Source: Roseobacter sp. SK209-2-6 (GTDB lineage: Bacteria; Pseudomonadota; Alphaproteobacteria; Rhodobacterales; Rhodobacteraceae). From it: DNA of 64,000 bases. Made by a program: the position numbers and the translations under genes. Under the pieces are notes generated by a model. The model saw nothing but the letters and a program-made list of their open reading frames with translations. It was not told the DNA's origin and made no database searches. Positions 53,029-61,798 of this stretch are shown here, piece by piece. Location: assembly GCF_000169455.1 (NCBI RefSeq), contig NZ_AAYC01000016.1:1-64000 (forward strand). The letters run 5' to 3'. Position 1 is the first letter of the stretch. Every line of letters begins with the position of its first letter.

Positions 53029-54081
53029 ATGAAAAAGACCCTGACCTCATTGGCCCTGGCGGCCTCTTTGATGACCGCTGCAGCGGTTGAAGCCGGCGAC
53101 AAGCTGTTGCTGAAAACCCCGATCGCCTTTTCGACCTCGCTTCCTGGCCTCGGCTCGCCGATCCCGCGTGTGGCGGAACAGCTGGGCCTGATGTCCGGCG
53201 GCACCCTCAAAATGAAGGTCTATGAGCCTGGCAAACTGGTGCCACCCTTTGAGATCTTAGACGCGGTGTCTTCCGGCAAGATCAACTCCGGCTACACAAC
53301 GGCGGGTTACTGGGCCGGCAAAATCCCGGCCGCGCCACTGTTCTCAGCTGTACCCTTTGGCCCGGAAGCAGGCGAATACATGGCTTGGCTCTACTATGGC
53401 AACGGCCTGACCCTGTACCAAGAGATGTATGACCAGGCCGGCTTCAACGTCAAAGTCCTGCCCTGCGCGGTCATCGCCCCGGAAACCTCTGGCTGGTTTG
53501 CCAAGGAAATCAATGCGCCGGCAGACCTCGAAGGCCTGAAGATGCGCTTCTTCGGTCTTGGCGGCAAGGTGATGCAGAAACTGGGCGTTGCGACCTCGCT
53601 GCTGCCCGGCGGTGAGATCTTCCCGGCACTGGAGAAGGGCGCGATCGATGCGACCGAATTCTCCATGCCAGCGATTGATGCCCGCCTCGGCTTCCACAAG
53701 CTGGTAAAGTTCAACTACTTCCCCGGCTGGCACCAGCAGGCCACCGTGTTTGAGCTGCTGGTCAACAAGGATGTCTGGAATGGCGCCAGCGAGCAGCACC
53801 GCGCCATCATCGAAAACGCCTGCAAGGCCTCGATGACCGATAGTTTTGCCGAAGGCGAAGCGATCCAGCACGCCGCGCTGATCGACAATGTTGAAAACAA
53901 TGATGTGCAGATCAAGCAATGGAACCAGGAGATGCTGGATACCTTCCGCGCCACCTGGAACGAGGTGGCAGAAGAAGAAGCCGCAAATGACACCTTCTTT
54001 GCCAAAGTCCTGGGAGACATGAACGGCTTCCGCGACGGATACGCCATCTGGAAGGAAAACGCATTCCTCCCGCGTAAATAG
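53029..54081 (+). CDS. dctP: TRAP transporter binding protein DctP
   Basis: 350 residues with a signal peptide (LALAASLMTAAAVEAG). DctP-family features: TLKMKVYEPGKL, PLFSAVPFGPEAGEY and the conserved central LEGLKMRFFGLGGKVMQKLGV with the carboxylate-binding Arg. Similar to alpha-keto/hydroxy-acid-binding TRAP proteins (TakP-like). First gene of the rightward dctP-dctQM-dld set. Lactate is the best guess from the neighbouring D-lactate dehydrogenase. Confidence 0.92.
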   Translation: MKKTLTSLALAASLMTAAAVEAGDKLLLKTPIAFSTSLPGLGSPIPRVAEQLGLMSGGTLKMKVYEPGKLVPPFEILDAVSSGKINSGYTTAGYWAGKIPAAPLFSAVPFGPEAGEYMAWLYYGNGLTLYQEMYDQAGFNVKVLPCAVIAPETSGWFAKEINAPADLEGLKMRFFGLGGKVMQKLGVATSLLPGGEIFPALEKGAIDATEFSMPAIDARLGFHKLVKFNYFPGWHQQATVFELLVNKDVWNGASEQHRAIIENACKASMTDSFAEGEAIQHAALIDNVENNDVQIKQWNQEMLDTFRATWNEVAEEEAANDTFFAKVLGDMNGFRDGYAIWKENAFLPRK

Positions 54082-54245
54082 CCCCTTCCGGAATATTCCG
54101 GGGCGGCTCTTCTTTCCTCGCCGCCCCGGCATTTCCAGCCATGTGATTTTCACAGATTTCAGAACCTAATGCCCCGCGGGATTGCCCCCGCGCCCAACCA
54201 CCCGTGCCACGACCCGGGTGAGACCAGCGTCCTGAGGAGGAGCCG

Positions 54246-56330
54246 ATGGCCAGCAATCTTTCCCAAAGTCAAAACACCCGCGGCAATGACGATCCCGTAG
54301 ATGTCTATGAGCATATCCTCGAGCATGAGGACCAGGACACGCAGGGTGTTGCGGTTGCGCTTGACCGCGTGATCAAAGGCATCGGCTGGCTGGTCATGTG
54401 GGCAAACCTGCTGCTGGTTCTGGCCATCGTTTCGCAGGTCTCCATGCGTTATCTGCTCAACCAGAACTACCCCAAACTGGATGAGATCCAGTGGCATTTC
54501 TATGGGCTGGTGACCATGATCGGCATTTCTTATGCCCTGGTGACCGACAGCCATGTGCGGGTGGACCTGCTTTATATGCAGCTGAGCCGGCGGGCGCAGC
54601 GGGTGATCGAGGTCATCGGTATCCTGACGCTGCTGGTGCCCTTTATCTATCTGATGGTCGATCAGGGCTATGACTATTTCTACGAAAGCTGGCGGGTGGG
54701 CGAGCGTTCGGACAGCCCCACTGGCCTGCCGGCCCGCTGGGCCTTGAAAGCGGTCATACCAATTAGTTTTGCCCTTTTGGCCCTGGCGGCTCTGGCGCGG
54801 ATGCTGCACGATATCCACGCGCTGTTTGCCAAGGGCAGCGCAGAGCGCGAAGGCAAGGATCTGCGTCTGATCCTTTGGGCTCTGGTGGGTTTTGCGGTGG
54901 TGGCAACTGCACTTACTTTCCTGGTCGAAACCACCGAGGAAAAGCTCGTCATCGCGATGTTCCTCACCTTTATCGGCCTGCTGTTCACCGGTTTCCCCGT
55001 TGCCTGGACGCTGGCCGGAGTAGGTGTTGCTTACTGCGGCCTGGCTTATCTCTTTGACAACGACCTGATGCTTTGGACGGGGCTGGAAAGCACCTTTACC
55101 GGGCTTGACTACCTGACCCTTGGCGCCGTGGTGAACCGGGTCTATGCCACCATGTCCAATGCGGTGCTGGTGGCGCTGCCGATGTTCATCTTCATGGGAC
55201 TGATGCTGGATGAAAGCGGCGTGGCAGAGCGGCTGATGACCTCGATGCAGCGGCTTTTCGGCACCGTGCGAGGCGGGCTGGCCATCACGGTTACTATGAT
55301 CGGCATCATCCTGGCCGCTTCCACCGGTATTATCGGAGCATCCGTTGTCCTCTTGGGCGTGCTGTCGCTGCCCTCGATGATGGAGCAGAAATACAGCCCC
55401 TCGCTGGCGGCCGGTGTTGTTTCGGCCAGCGGCACCCTGGGGATCCTCATTCCTCCCTCAATCATGCTGGTGATCATGGCGGATCAGATGGCGCTTTCTG
55501 TCGGCGACCTCTTTATGGCGGCGGTATTTCCTGGCGTTATCATTGGCGGGCTGTACCTCACTTATATCTTTGTCATCGCGCTGATAAAACGTGATGTGGC
55601 ACCGGTGCCGGAGGGGGCCAGGCGTCCCGACTGGGCCGCAGTCAAAGATGTCTTGGTCGCGGTTCTGCCTACTCTAGCGCTTATTCTGGCTGTTCTGGGG
55701 TCGATCTTTGCGGGCCTCACCACACCTACCGAAGCCTCTGGCGTGGGTGCTCTGGGCGCAACTCTGCTGGCGCTCGGCTACCGGAAACTGACATTTGCGA
55801 AACTGGTCAACGTGCTGAAGGCCACCTTCAACACCACCGCCTATATCTTTGCCATCTTCCTCGGCGCGACGGTCTTTTCCTACGTGCTGCGTGAACTTGG
55901 CGGCGACGCTTTGATCGAAGACATGATCCACGGCACCGGCCTTGGCCCCAACGGCACGGTCTTTATCATCCTGTTTATCGTCTTCCTTTTGGGCTTTGTG
56001 CTGGACTGGATTGAGATCACCTTGATCGTGCTGCCGCTGATGCGCCCTATCGTCAACGGTCTGGGTCTGGATATTCCTGGCTTTGGCGCCATTGACGAGC
56101 CCGCGCTGGTTTGGTTTGTGATCCTGGTGGCCGTCACGCTGCAAACCAGTTTCCTGACTCCTCCTGTCGGGTTTGCCTTGTTCTACCTGAAGGGCGTTTG
56201 TCCGCCGGAGATCCGCCTGACCGATATCTACAAAGGCATCATTCCCTTTGTCATTCTGCAGCTCACCGGATTGCTCTTTGTCTTCCTCTGGCCTGCGCTT
56301 GCAACCTGGCTCCCTTCGGTGGCTTATTAG
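54246..56330 (+). CDS. TRAP transporter fused permease DctQM
   Basis: 694 residues. The N-terminal DctQ-like part (about 40-195) has four membrane helices (LVMWANLLLVLAIVSQVSMR onward), and the DctM-like part (about 205-690) has the typical SASGTLGILIPPSIMLVI and FAGLTTPTEASGVGA. Subunits that are often separate are fused here. Uses the DctP protein encoded 164 bp upstream. Dld starts 18 bp downstream. Confidence 0.93.
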   Translation: MASNLSQSQNTRGNDDPVDVYEHILEHEDQDTQGVAVALDRVIKGIGWLVMWANLLLVLAIVSQVSMRYLLNQNYPKLDEIQWHFYGLVTMIGISYALVTDSHVRVDLLYMQLSRRAQRVIEVIGILTLLVPFIYLMVDQGYDYFYESWRVGERSDSPTGLPARWALKAVIPISFALLALAALARMLHDIHALFAKGSAEREGKDLRLILWALVGFAVVATALTFLVETTEEKLVIAMFLTFIGLLFTGFPVAWTLAGVGVAYCGLAYLFDNDLMLWTGLESTFTGLDYLTLGAVVNRVYATMSNAVLVALPMFIFMGLMLDESGVAERLMTSMQRLFGTVRGGLAITVTMIGIILAASTGIIGASVVLLGVLSLPSMMEQKYSPSLAAGVVSASGTLGILIPPSIMLVIMADQMALSVGDLFMAAVFPGVIIGGLYLTYIFVIALIKRDVAPVPEGARRPDWAAVKDVLVAVLPTLALILAVLGSIFAGLTTPTEASGVGALGATLLALGYRKLTFAKLVNVLKATFNTTAYIFAIFLGATVFSYVLRELGGDALIEDMIHGTGLGPNGTVFIILFIVFLLGFVLDWIEITLIVLPLMRPIVNGLGLDIPGFGAIDEPALVWFVILVAVTLQTSFLTPPVGFALFYLKGVCPPEIRLTDIYKGIIPFVILQLTGLLFVFLWPALATWLPSVAY

Positions 56331-56348
56331 GAAATAGCGGAGGCCGTC

Positions 56349-58040
56349 ATGAACGATGCAGAATTGATCAATAGACTTAAGGCCATCTGTGGCCGCAGGC
56401 ACGTCCTGACCTCCCATCGCGCGACCCTTCGCTTTCGCAAAGGATTTCGCTCAGGGGAAGGAGAGGCTCTGGCCGTGGTCCGTCCAGCGACGCTCTTAGA
56501 ACAGTGGCAAGTGCTGGAGACCTGCGTTGCCGCGGATAAGATCATCATCATGCAGGCTGCGAACACTGGTCTGACCGAAGGATCAACCCCCAAGGGGCGC
56601 TATGATCGAGACGTTGTTTTGATCAATACGCAGCGTCTCGACCGTCTCCAGCTTTTGGACGGAGGAAAACAAGTGATCAGCTTTCCTGGGACAACGCTAT
56701 TTGCCCTGGAAAAGGAACTCTCTCCCCTTGGGCGTCAACCTCACTCCGTCATTGGTTCGTCCTGTATTGGCGCCTCGGTTGTGGGCGGCGTTTGCAATAA
56801 CTCTGGTGGTTCTCTGGTGGAGCGCGGCCCGTCCTACACGGAGCTTTCACTCTATGCTCGCATCACCGAGAAAGGCACTCTCGAACTTTTGAACCATCTC
56901 GGCATTCAGCTTGGGAAGACGCCAGAGGAGATCCTGACCCGACTAGAGGCGGGAACCTATTCCGCGCAGGACGTTGTGCAAGACAATCGCAAGGCATCTG
57001 ATACAGATTATGCCCGTCGTGTCCGTCAAGTGGACGCGGAGACGCCAGCACGCTTTAACGCCGATAAATCGCGCCTCTATGAAGCGGCGGGTTGCGCTGG
57101 CAAGCTTGCGGTTTTTGCTGTGCGTCTGGATACCTATGCGAAAAATCAGGAAGAGCGCACATTCTATATCGGAACCAAAGACACTGGCGCCCTGACTGAA
57201 TTGCGTCGCCGTATCCTGTCAGAGTTCTCTTGTTTGCCGGTATCAGCGGAATACATGCACAAGGACGTCTTTGACCTCTCTGACAAGTATGGCAAAGACA
57301 CGATGGTGATGATCGACAAGCTCGGAACAGATCGCTTGCCGATGTTCTTTGCTCTGAAAGGGGCAATGGACGCCCGGCTTGCCAAAATCCCTGGTCTCGG
57401 CAGTTTTACCGATCTTTTTATGCAAGGGCTCTCTCGCATTTGGCCTGACATCTTGCCAAAAAGGATGCGGGATTTCCGCGCAAATTACCCGCATCACCTG
57501 ATCCTGAAAATGCGGGACGCTGGCATCCAAGAGGCTCGCGCACTGCTTCTGGAAATGTCCATGGAGCACAAATTGGATAGCTTTGAGTGCAGCGCACGCG
57601 AAGCCAAGATCGCGGGTCTGCACCGTTTTGCTGCAGCAGGCGCAGCCGTGCGTTATATGGCCGTACACAGAAAAGACGTCGAAGACATCATCGCATTGGA
57701 CATCGCTCTGCGACGCAATGACAGAGACTGGTTCGAAGAGTTGCCGGAGGAGATTTCGGAGCAGCTGGTCAGCAAACTCTACTATGGGCATTTCATGTGC
57801 CACGTGCTGCACCAGGACTACATCGTCAAGAAAGGCGCCGATCCCAAGACCTTGAAGGACGCGATGCTTGCCATTTTGGATAAGCGTGGAGCGGAATACC
57901 CAGCTGAACATAATGTTGGCCATCTCTATGCAGCCAAACCGGATTTGGCTGCCTTTTATCAAGCTGCCGATCCAACCAATAGCTTGAACCCCGGTATCGG
58001 AAAGATGTCTCGCAAGAAACACTATGCAAATGAGCCTTAA
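56349..58040 (+). CDS. dld: Quinone-dependent D-lactate dehydrogenase Dld
   Basis: 563 residues, close to the E. coli Dld length (571). FAD-binding PCMH-type domain: IMQAANTGLTEGSTPKGRYD and VIGSSCIGASVVGGVCNNSG. The membrane-binding and cap regions are typical of Dld, and the C-terminal HNVGHLY and NSLNPGIGKMSR are conserved. It oxidises D-lactate to pyruvate and reduces quinone at the inner membrane. With the TRAP importer it forms an uptake-and-use unit. Confidence 0.93.
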   Translation: MNDAELINRLKAICGRRHVLTSHRATLRFRKGFRSGEGEALAVVRPATLLEQWQVLETCVAADKIIIMQAANTGLTEGSTPKGRYDRDVVLINTQRLDRLQLLDGGKQVISFPGTTLFALEKELSPLGRQPHSVIGSSCIGASVVGGVCNNSGGSLVERGPSYTELSLYARITEKGTLELLNHLGIQLGKTPEEILTRLEAGTYSAQDVVQDNRKASDTDYARRVRQVDAETPARFNADKSRLYEAAGCAGKLAVFAVRLDTYAKNQEERTFYIGTKDTGALTELRRRILSEFSCLPVSAEYMHKDVFDLSDKYGKDTMVMIDKLGTDRLPMFFALKGAMDARLAKIPGLGSFTDLFMQGLSRIWPDILPKRMRDFRANYPHHLILKMRDAGIQEARALLLEMSMEHKLDSFECSAREAKIAGLHRFAAAGAAVRYMAVHRKDVEDIIALDIALRRNDRDWFEELPEEISEQLVSKLYYGHFMCHVLHQDYIVKKGADPKTLKDAMLAILDKRGAEYPAEHNVGHLYAAKPDLAAFYQAADPTNSLNPGIGKMSRKKHYANEP

Positions 58041-58233
58041 GCAATTGCGCTTGCATTAATTTTAAAAGAAGAGACCCACGAGAGCAGGCCTCTTCCAAGA
58101 GCCAAGAGCCATTTGTTCATTCCCTTCCCACAGGGGAGGTCAGGGGAGCCAATGAGACAGCGCCTTTCCCGGCCAGAAGAGATTTTTGGGGGCGGCCAGC
58201 ACGTAGCCAGCCGCCAAAACTTTGCTTGCTGGT

Positions 58234-60903
58234 TTAATGCGCGTCAGCTGCATTCTTCATCAAGAAGTCCATGACCATTTCGGCTTCCTGTTCATCCAGA
58301 CCAGCACGCGGGAACATCGAGGGGGTGATGCCTTTCCACTGCTGTTGGGTAAAGTGAGAAGCCTCGCGCGGGCCGTGGCAGACGGTGCAGCGCTCGTAGA
58401 AGATCTTTTCACCCGGCGCCATATCGGCATAAAGGGAGGCAGTCAGATCCTCCAGGCGCCCCAGGCCCAGCTTGTCTTCATCGACTTCTGCGATCTCCAT
58501 ATCGTCGATAATCGCTGGCGGATCATATGCAAGGTTCGGCCCTTCCGGATCTTCGCATTTGCGTAGCGAGACCAGCACGGTATTGGCGGTTGTTGCTTCC
58601 GACAGGCCAGAAGCCCGCTGAGTCGAGGTGATGAAGTTCACCAGCCCTGAGTTACAGCGTCCCTTGCTGTCAAGCTGTGGCCAGCCTCCCTCATAGATCG
58701 AGATCACGCCTGGCATGATGCCTTCGCTGACAACGGCGCCTGCAATCACGGTACCGCGTTCATTGTAGAGCTCGACCAGGTCGCCGTTCGCAATGCCGCG
58801 TTTTGCGGCGTCTTCGCTATTGATCCGAACCGGCTCACGCCCCTGCACCATATAGAGGTCACGCAGACGCTCGGAGTTGGCCATCTGGCTGTGCAGGCGG
58901 AACCAGGGGTGCGGCGAGACCACATGCAGCTGGCCTTCTTTGGCATTGCCTAGATATTCGTGCTTTTCCATCCACATGGGCATGCCGGGGCAATCCTCGA
59001 TTTTCATCTTTGCAATGTCTTCGCAGAACATCTCGATCTTGCCGGATGAGGTATGCAGTGGGTTGGCCTCCGGATCGTCATAAAAGGCGCCGTGGCGGGT
59101 CCATTTACGGGCTGCTTCCGGAACCGGCATCAGGGCATAGCCTTTCTCCCAGAACTCCTCGAAAGGGGTATCTTTGGCCGCAGTGGATTTCTCAAAGGCG
59201 AGCTTGATGTGATACATCTTGTCTTCGCTATCAGTGAACTGCGCCCAGAGGCCAAGTTTGTCCGCGAGACCTTCGAAGATCTCATAGTCGGGCAGGCTGT
59301 CGCCGATGGGTTCAATCACCTTTTTCATCGCGTAGACGCGATCGTTCGAATAGGTGCCACCCGAGGTGATATCATCCTGTTCCAAAGTGGTGGCGGCAGG
59401 GAAGACGATATCAGCCCAACGGGTGGCAGCGGTCCACCAGACATCGACGCTGATGATGGTTTCGACCTTTTCCAAGGCGCGGATCAGACGGTTGGTGTCC
59501 TGTTGGTGCGACATGAAGTTGTTGCCAGCATTAAAGACCACCTTGATGTCCGGATAGGTGTGAAGGTTGCCGTTGTAGAAGACCTCCTTGCCGGGGTTCT
59601 CCAGCGCTTCGGTGATCCGGCTGGCGGGCACGACACCCTTGACCCAGTTGCGGCCCTGGGACATGCCAACAGGGGTAGCATTGCCACCTTGGGGCATACC
59701 GCCGTTGCCATAGTGCCAGGAGAAACCGACACCCTGGCCTGGTTTACCGATCTTGCCGGTCAGCGCGGCAAAGTTGATGATGGCCCAGTGGGTCATCTCA
59801 CCGTGCTGTGCACGCTGCAATGACCAGGCGCCGGCGATCTCAGTCTTGGACTGTGCCAGCAGTTTGGCCAGGTCACGAATCTGTGTCGCCTCCATGCCGG
59901 TGATTTCAGCCGCCCATTCCGGCGTCTTGGGGGTGCCGTCGGTATCGCCCTTAATGTAGGCGATCCACTTGTCCGCGCCGACTGTGTATTTGTCCATATA
60001 GGCCTGATCCTGCCAACCGTTTGCCAGCACCTCATGCGCCATAGCGCTGAACAGGGCGACATCGGTATTGGGGATGATCTTGATCCAGTCGGCTTTCAGG
60101 TATTCATCAGTGGCGGTGCGCTGCGGGTTGATCGAAATGAACTTTACGCCGTTGTCGCGGATTTCCTCCCAATGGGCATACATGCCATGGTCGGCGACAC
60201 GGTACTCGACGCGGTTGTTCTTGATCGGGTCGCAGCCGACCAGCACAAAGACCTCGGTGTTATCGCGGATAGTCTCCCAGGCAGATTGCGCGGAATAAAC
60301 TTCCATATCGCCAATGATATGCGGCAGCGAGACCTGGCTGGCGCCTGCGGACCAGTCGCCTTGGGTATTGGTGCAACCGCCCATGAGGTTCAGCAAGCGG
60401 CCTTGCAAAACATTGGGGCGAAAGACCCCGGCATTGGACCAACCGCCATAGGAGGAAGAGAAGATGGCTTCGTTGCCGTGGTTGCTTGCGGTATCCAGCA
60501 GGGCCTTGGCCGCCAAGGACCAGGCGGTGTCCCAATCAACCTTGACCCATTCTTCCTTACCACGCAGTTCTGGTCTGATGGCACCGCTTTCCCAGCCTTC
60601 CAGATAGGATTTGCGCACCATGGGATAGTTGATCCGGGTTTTGTCATAGGTCCGGTCCATGACACCGTAGCTGAGCATCTCGGTAGGGCGGGCATCAAGT
60701 TCCATCATTGTATTGATACCGACCAGCTTGCCGTCGCGCACCACGGCCTCGAAAGGGCCGAAGTGACTGGCATGGAAGGTCCGGCCAGCAAAGGAGTTGG
60801 GGTCGATGGATGCAAGGGCGGTGGAGCCCATGAGGCCGGTGGCGCCGAACATTGCGGCACCGCCTTGCAAGAAGGAGCGGCGGGTAGGAGTGGCGAATGA
60901 CAT
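58234..60903 (-). CDS. torA: Periplasmic TMAO/DMSO-type reductase with C-terminal cytochrome c domain
   Basis: 889 residues, longer than E. coli TorA (848). A Tat signal (TRRSFLQGGAAMFGATG) is followed by DMSO-reductase-family molybdopterin domains (SYGGWSNAGVFRPNV; Ser-ligand type; no N-terminal Fe-S cysteines). From about residue 800 a small c-type cytochrome domain follows with haem motif RCTVCHGP (about 838-842) and a likely axial Met in PSMFPRAG. It reduces TMAO or a similar N- or S-oxide in the periplasm. No torC or torD is in the window. The adjacent TorR/TorS pair supports the tor call. Biotin sulfoxide reductase or DorA are alternatives. Confidence 0.85.
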   Translation of the reverse strand: MSFATPTRRSFLQGGAAMFGATGLMGSTALASIDPNSFAGRTFHASHFGPFEAVVRDGKLVGINTMMELDARPTEMLSYGVMDRTYDKTRINYPMVRKSYLEGWESGAIRPELRGKEEWVKVDWDTAWSLAAKALLDTASNHGNEAIFSSSYGGWSNAGVFRPNVLQGRLLNLMGGCTNTQGDWSAGASQVSLPHIIGDMEVYSAQSAWETIRDNTEVFVLVGCDPIKNNRVEYRVADHGMYAHWEEIRDNGVKFISINPQRTATDEYLKADWIKIIPNTDVALFSAMAHEVLANGWQDQAYMDKYTVGADKWIAYIKGDTDGTPKTPEWAAEITGMEATQIRDLAKLLAQSKTEIAGAWSLQRAQHGEMTHWAIINFAALTGKIGKPGQGVGFSWHYGNGGMPQGGNATPVGMSQGRNWVKGVVPASRITEALENPGKEVFYNGNLHTYPDIKVVFNAGNNFMSHQQDTNRLIRALEKVETIISVDVWWTAATRWADIVFPAATTLEQDDITSGGTYSNDRVYAMKKVIEPIGDSLPDYEIFEGLADKLGLWAQFTDSEDKMYHIKLAFEKSTAAKDTPFEEFWEKGYALMPVPEAARKWTRHGAFYDDPEANPLHTSSGKIEMFCEDIAKMKIEDCPGMPMWMEKHEYLGNAKEGQLHVVSPHPWFRLHSQMANSERLRDLYMVQGREPVRINSEDAAKRGIANGDLVELYNERGTVIAGAVVSEGIMPGVISIYEGGWPQLDSKGRCNSGLVNFITSTQRASGLSEATTANTVLVSLRKCEDPEGPNLAYDPPAIIDDMEIAEVDEDKLGLGRLEDLTASLYADMAPGEKIFYERCTVCHGPREASHFTQQQWKGITPSMFPRAGLDEQEAEMVMDFLMKNAADAH

Positions 60904-61011
60904 GTCAGCCTCCGTGGTTCAATCAGTGGTTCTGTCTCTTGCGCGTTGCCTCAAGCTTAACGAGGGAATGTTAACCAGTCTTCCGGCAGGCATGAATGGT
61001 CTGTGCGAGTT

Positions 61012-61028
61012 TGTAAAAGAATGTAAAA
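61012..61028 (+). promoter_or_regulatory. Direct repeats upstream of torR, candidate TorR boxes
   Basis: TGTAAAA occurs at 61012-61018 and 61022-61028, exactly 10 bp apart, one helical turn on the same face. Direct repeats with this spacing are usual for OmpR-family regulators. A related AATGTTAA lies near 60967. The region separates divergent torA and torR. Confidence 0.45.
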
Positions 61029-61093
61029 ATGGCTACTGAACAGGAGCAGAGCGGCCTATTTCAAGCTTCAAAGGTGGCGGGAGCGAAAAGAGC

Positions 61094-61798
61094 ATGAGCC
61101 AGCACATCATTATCGTCGAAGACGACAGCGTGACCCGGCGGCGCCTTGCGGGATCGCTGAAGAAGCAGCTCTACCGCGTGAGCGAGGCTGAGGACGCGGC
61201 TGCCATGGAAGAGATCCTGGCGCGCGATCCTGCTGACCTTCTGCTGGTGGATATCAACCTCGAAGGCAAGGATGGGCTGACCATCACCCGCGAGCAGCGC
61301 GCGAAAAACAATGCCGGGATCATCCTGCTGACCAGCCGGGACGATCAGATCGATCGTATTGTCGGGTTAGAAATGGGGGCAGATGACTATGTCACCAAAC
61401 CTTTTGACAAGCGGGAGCTCTTTGCCAGGGTCAAGAACCTGCTGGCAAGAATTGCCGAGATCCGCAATGCCACTCCAGATCCTGAGCCCGCGGCCCAAAT
61501 AGGACGCTGGCGGCTAGATAGACAACGCAGGAGACTTGAAGATGCGAATGGCGCCATCGAATCCCTGACACGTGCAGAGTTTGAATTGCTGTATGCTTTT
61601 GCCAAGCATCCAGGAGTAATCCTGTCGCGAGATCGGTTGCTGGAACTGATCCAGCATCGCCAGTGGGCGCCGGACAATCGGACAATTGATGTTCTGGTAG
61701 GGCGATTGCGCAAGAAAATCGAAGAAGACCCCTCACAACCGGATTGGATCATCACCGTCCATGGCGAAGGTTACCTCTTCGCGGAGGATCCCAGCTGA
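61094..61798 (+). CDS. torR: OmpR-family response regulator, TorR-like
   Basis: 234 residues. Receiver domain with acidic pair (VEDDS), phospho-acceptor Asp ([13 protein letters not shown]) and Lys (VTKPFDK), then a winged-helix DNA-binding domain ([33 protein letters not shown]). Divergent from torA, with the sensor kinase convergent at its end (28-bp overlap). In E. coli TorR activates torCAD on TMAO. Confidence 0.9.
   Translation: MSQHIIIVEDDSVTRRRLAGSLKKQLYRVSEAEDAAAMEEILARDPADLLLVDINLEGKDGLTITREQRAKNNAGIILLTSRDDQIDRIVGLEMGADDYVTKPFDKRELFARVKNLLARIAEIRNATPDPEPAAQIGRWRLDRQRRRLEDANGAIESLTRAEFELLYAFAKHPGVILSRDRLLELIQHRQWAPDNRTIDVLVGRLRKKIEEDPSQPDWIITVHGEGYLFAEDPS

Noticed and set aside
60034-60900. 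288-residue open frame antisense to torA
   Set aside because: torA has a Tat signal and molybdopterin motifs on the opposite strand; the antisense frame shows none.
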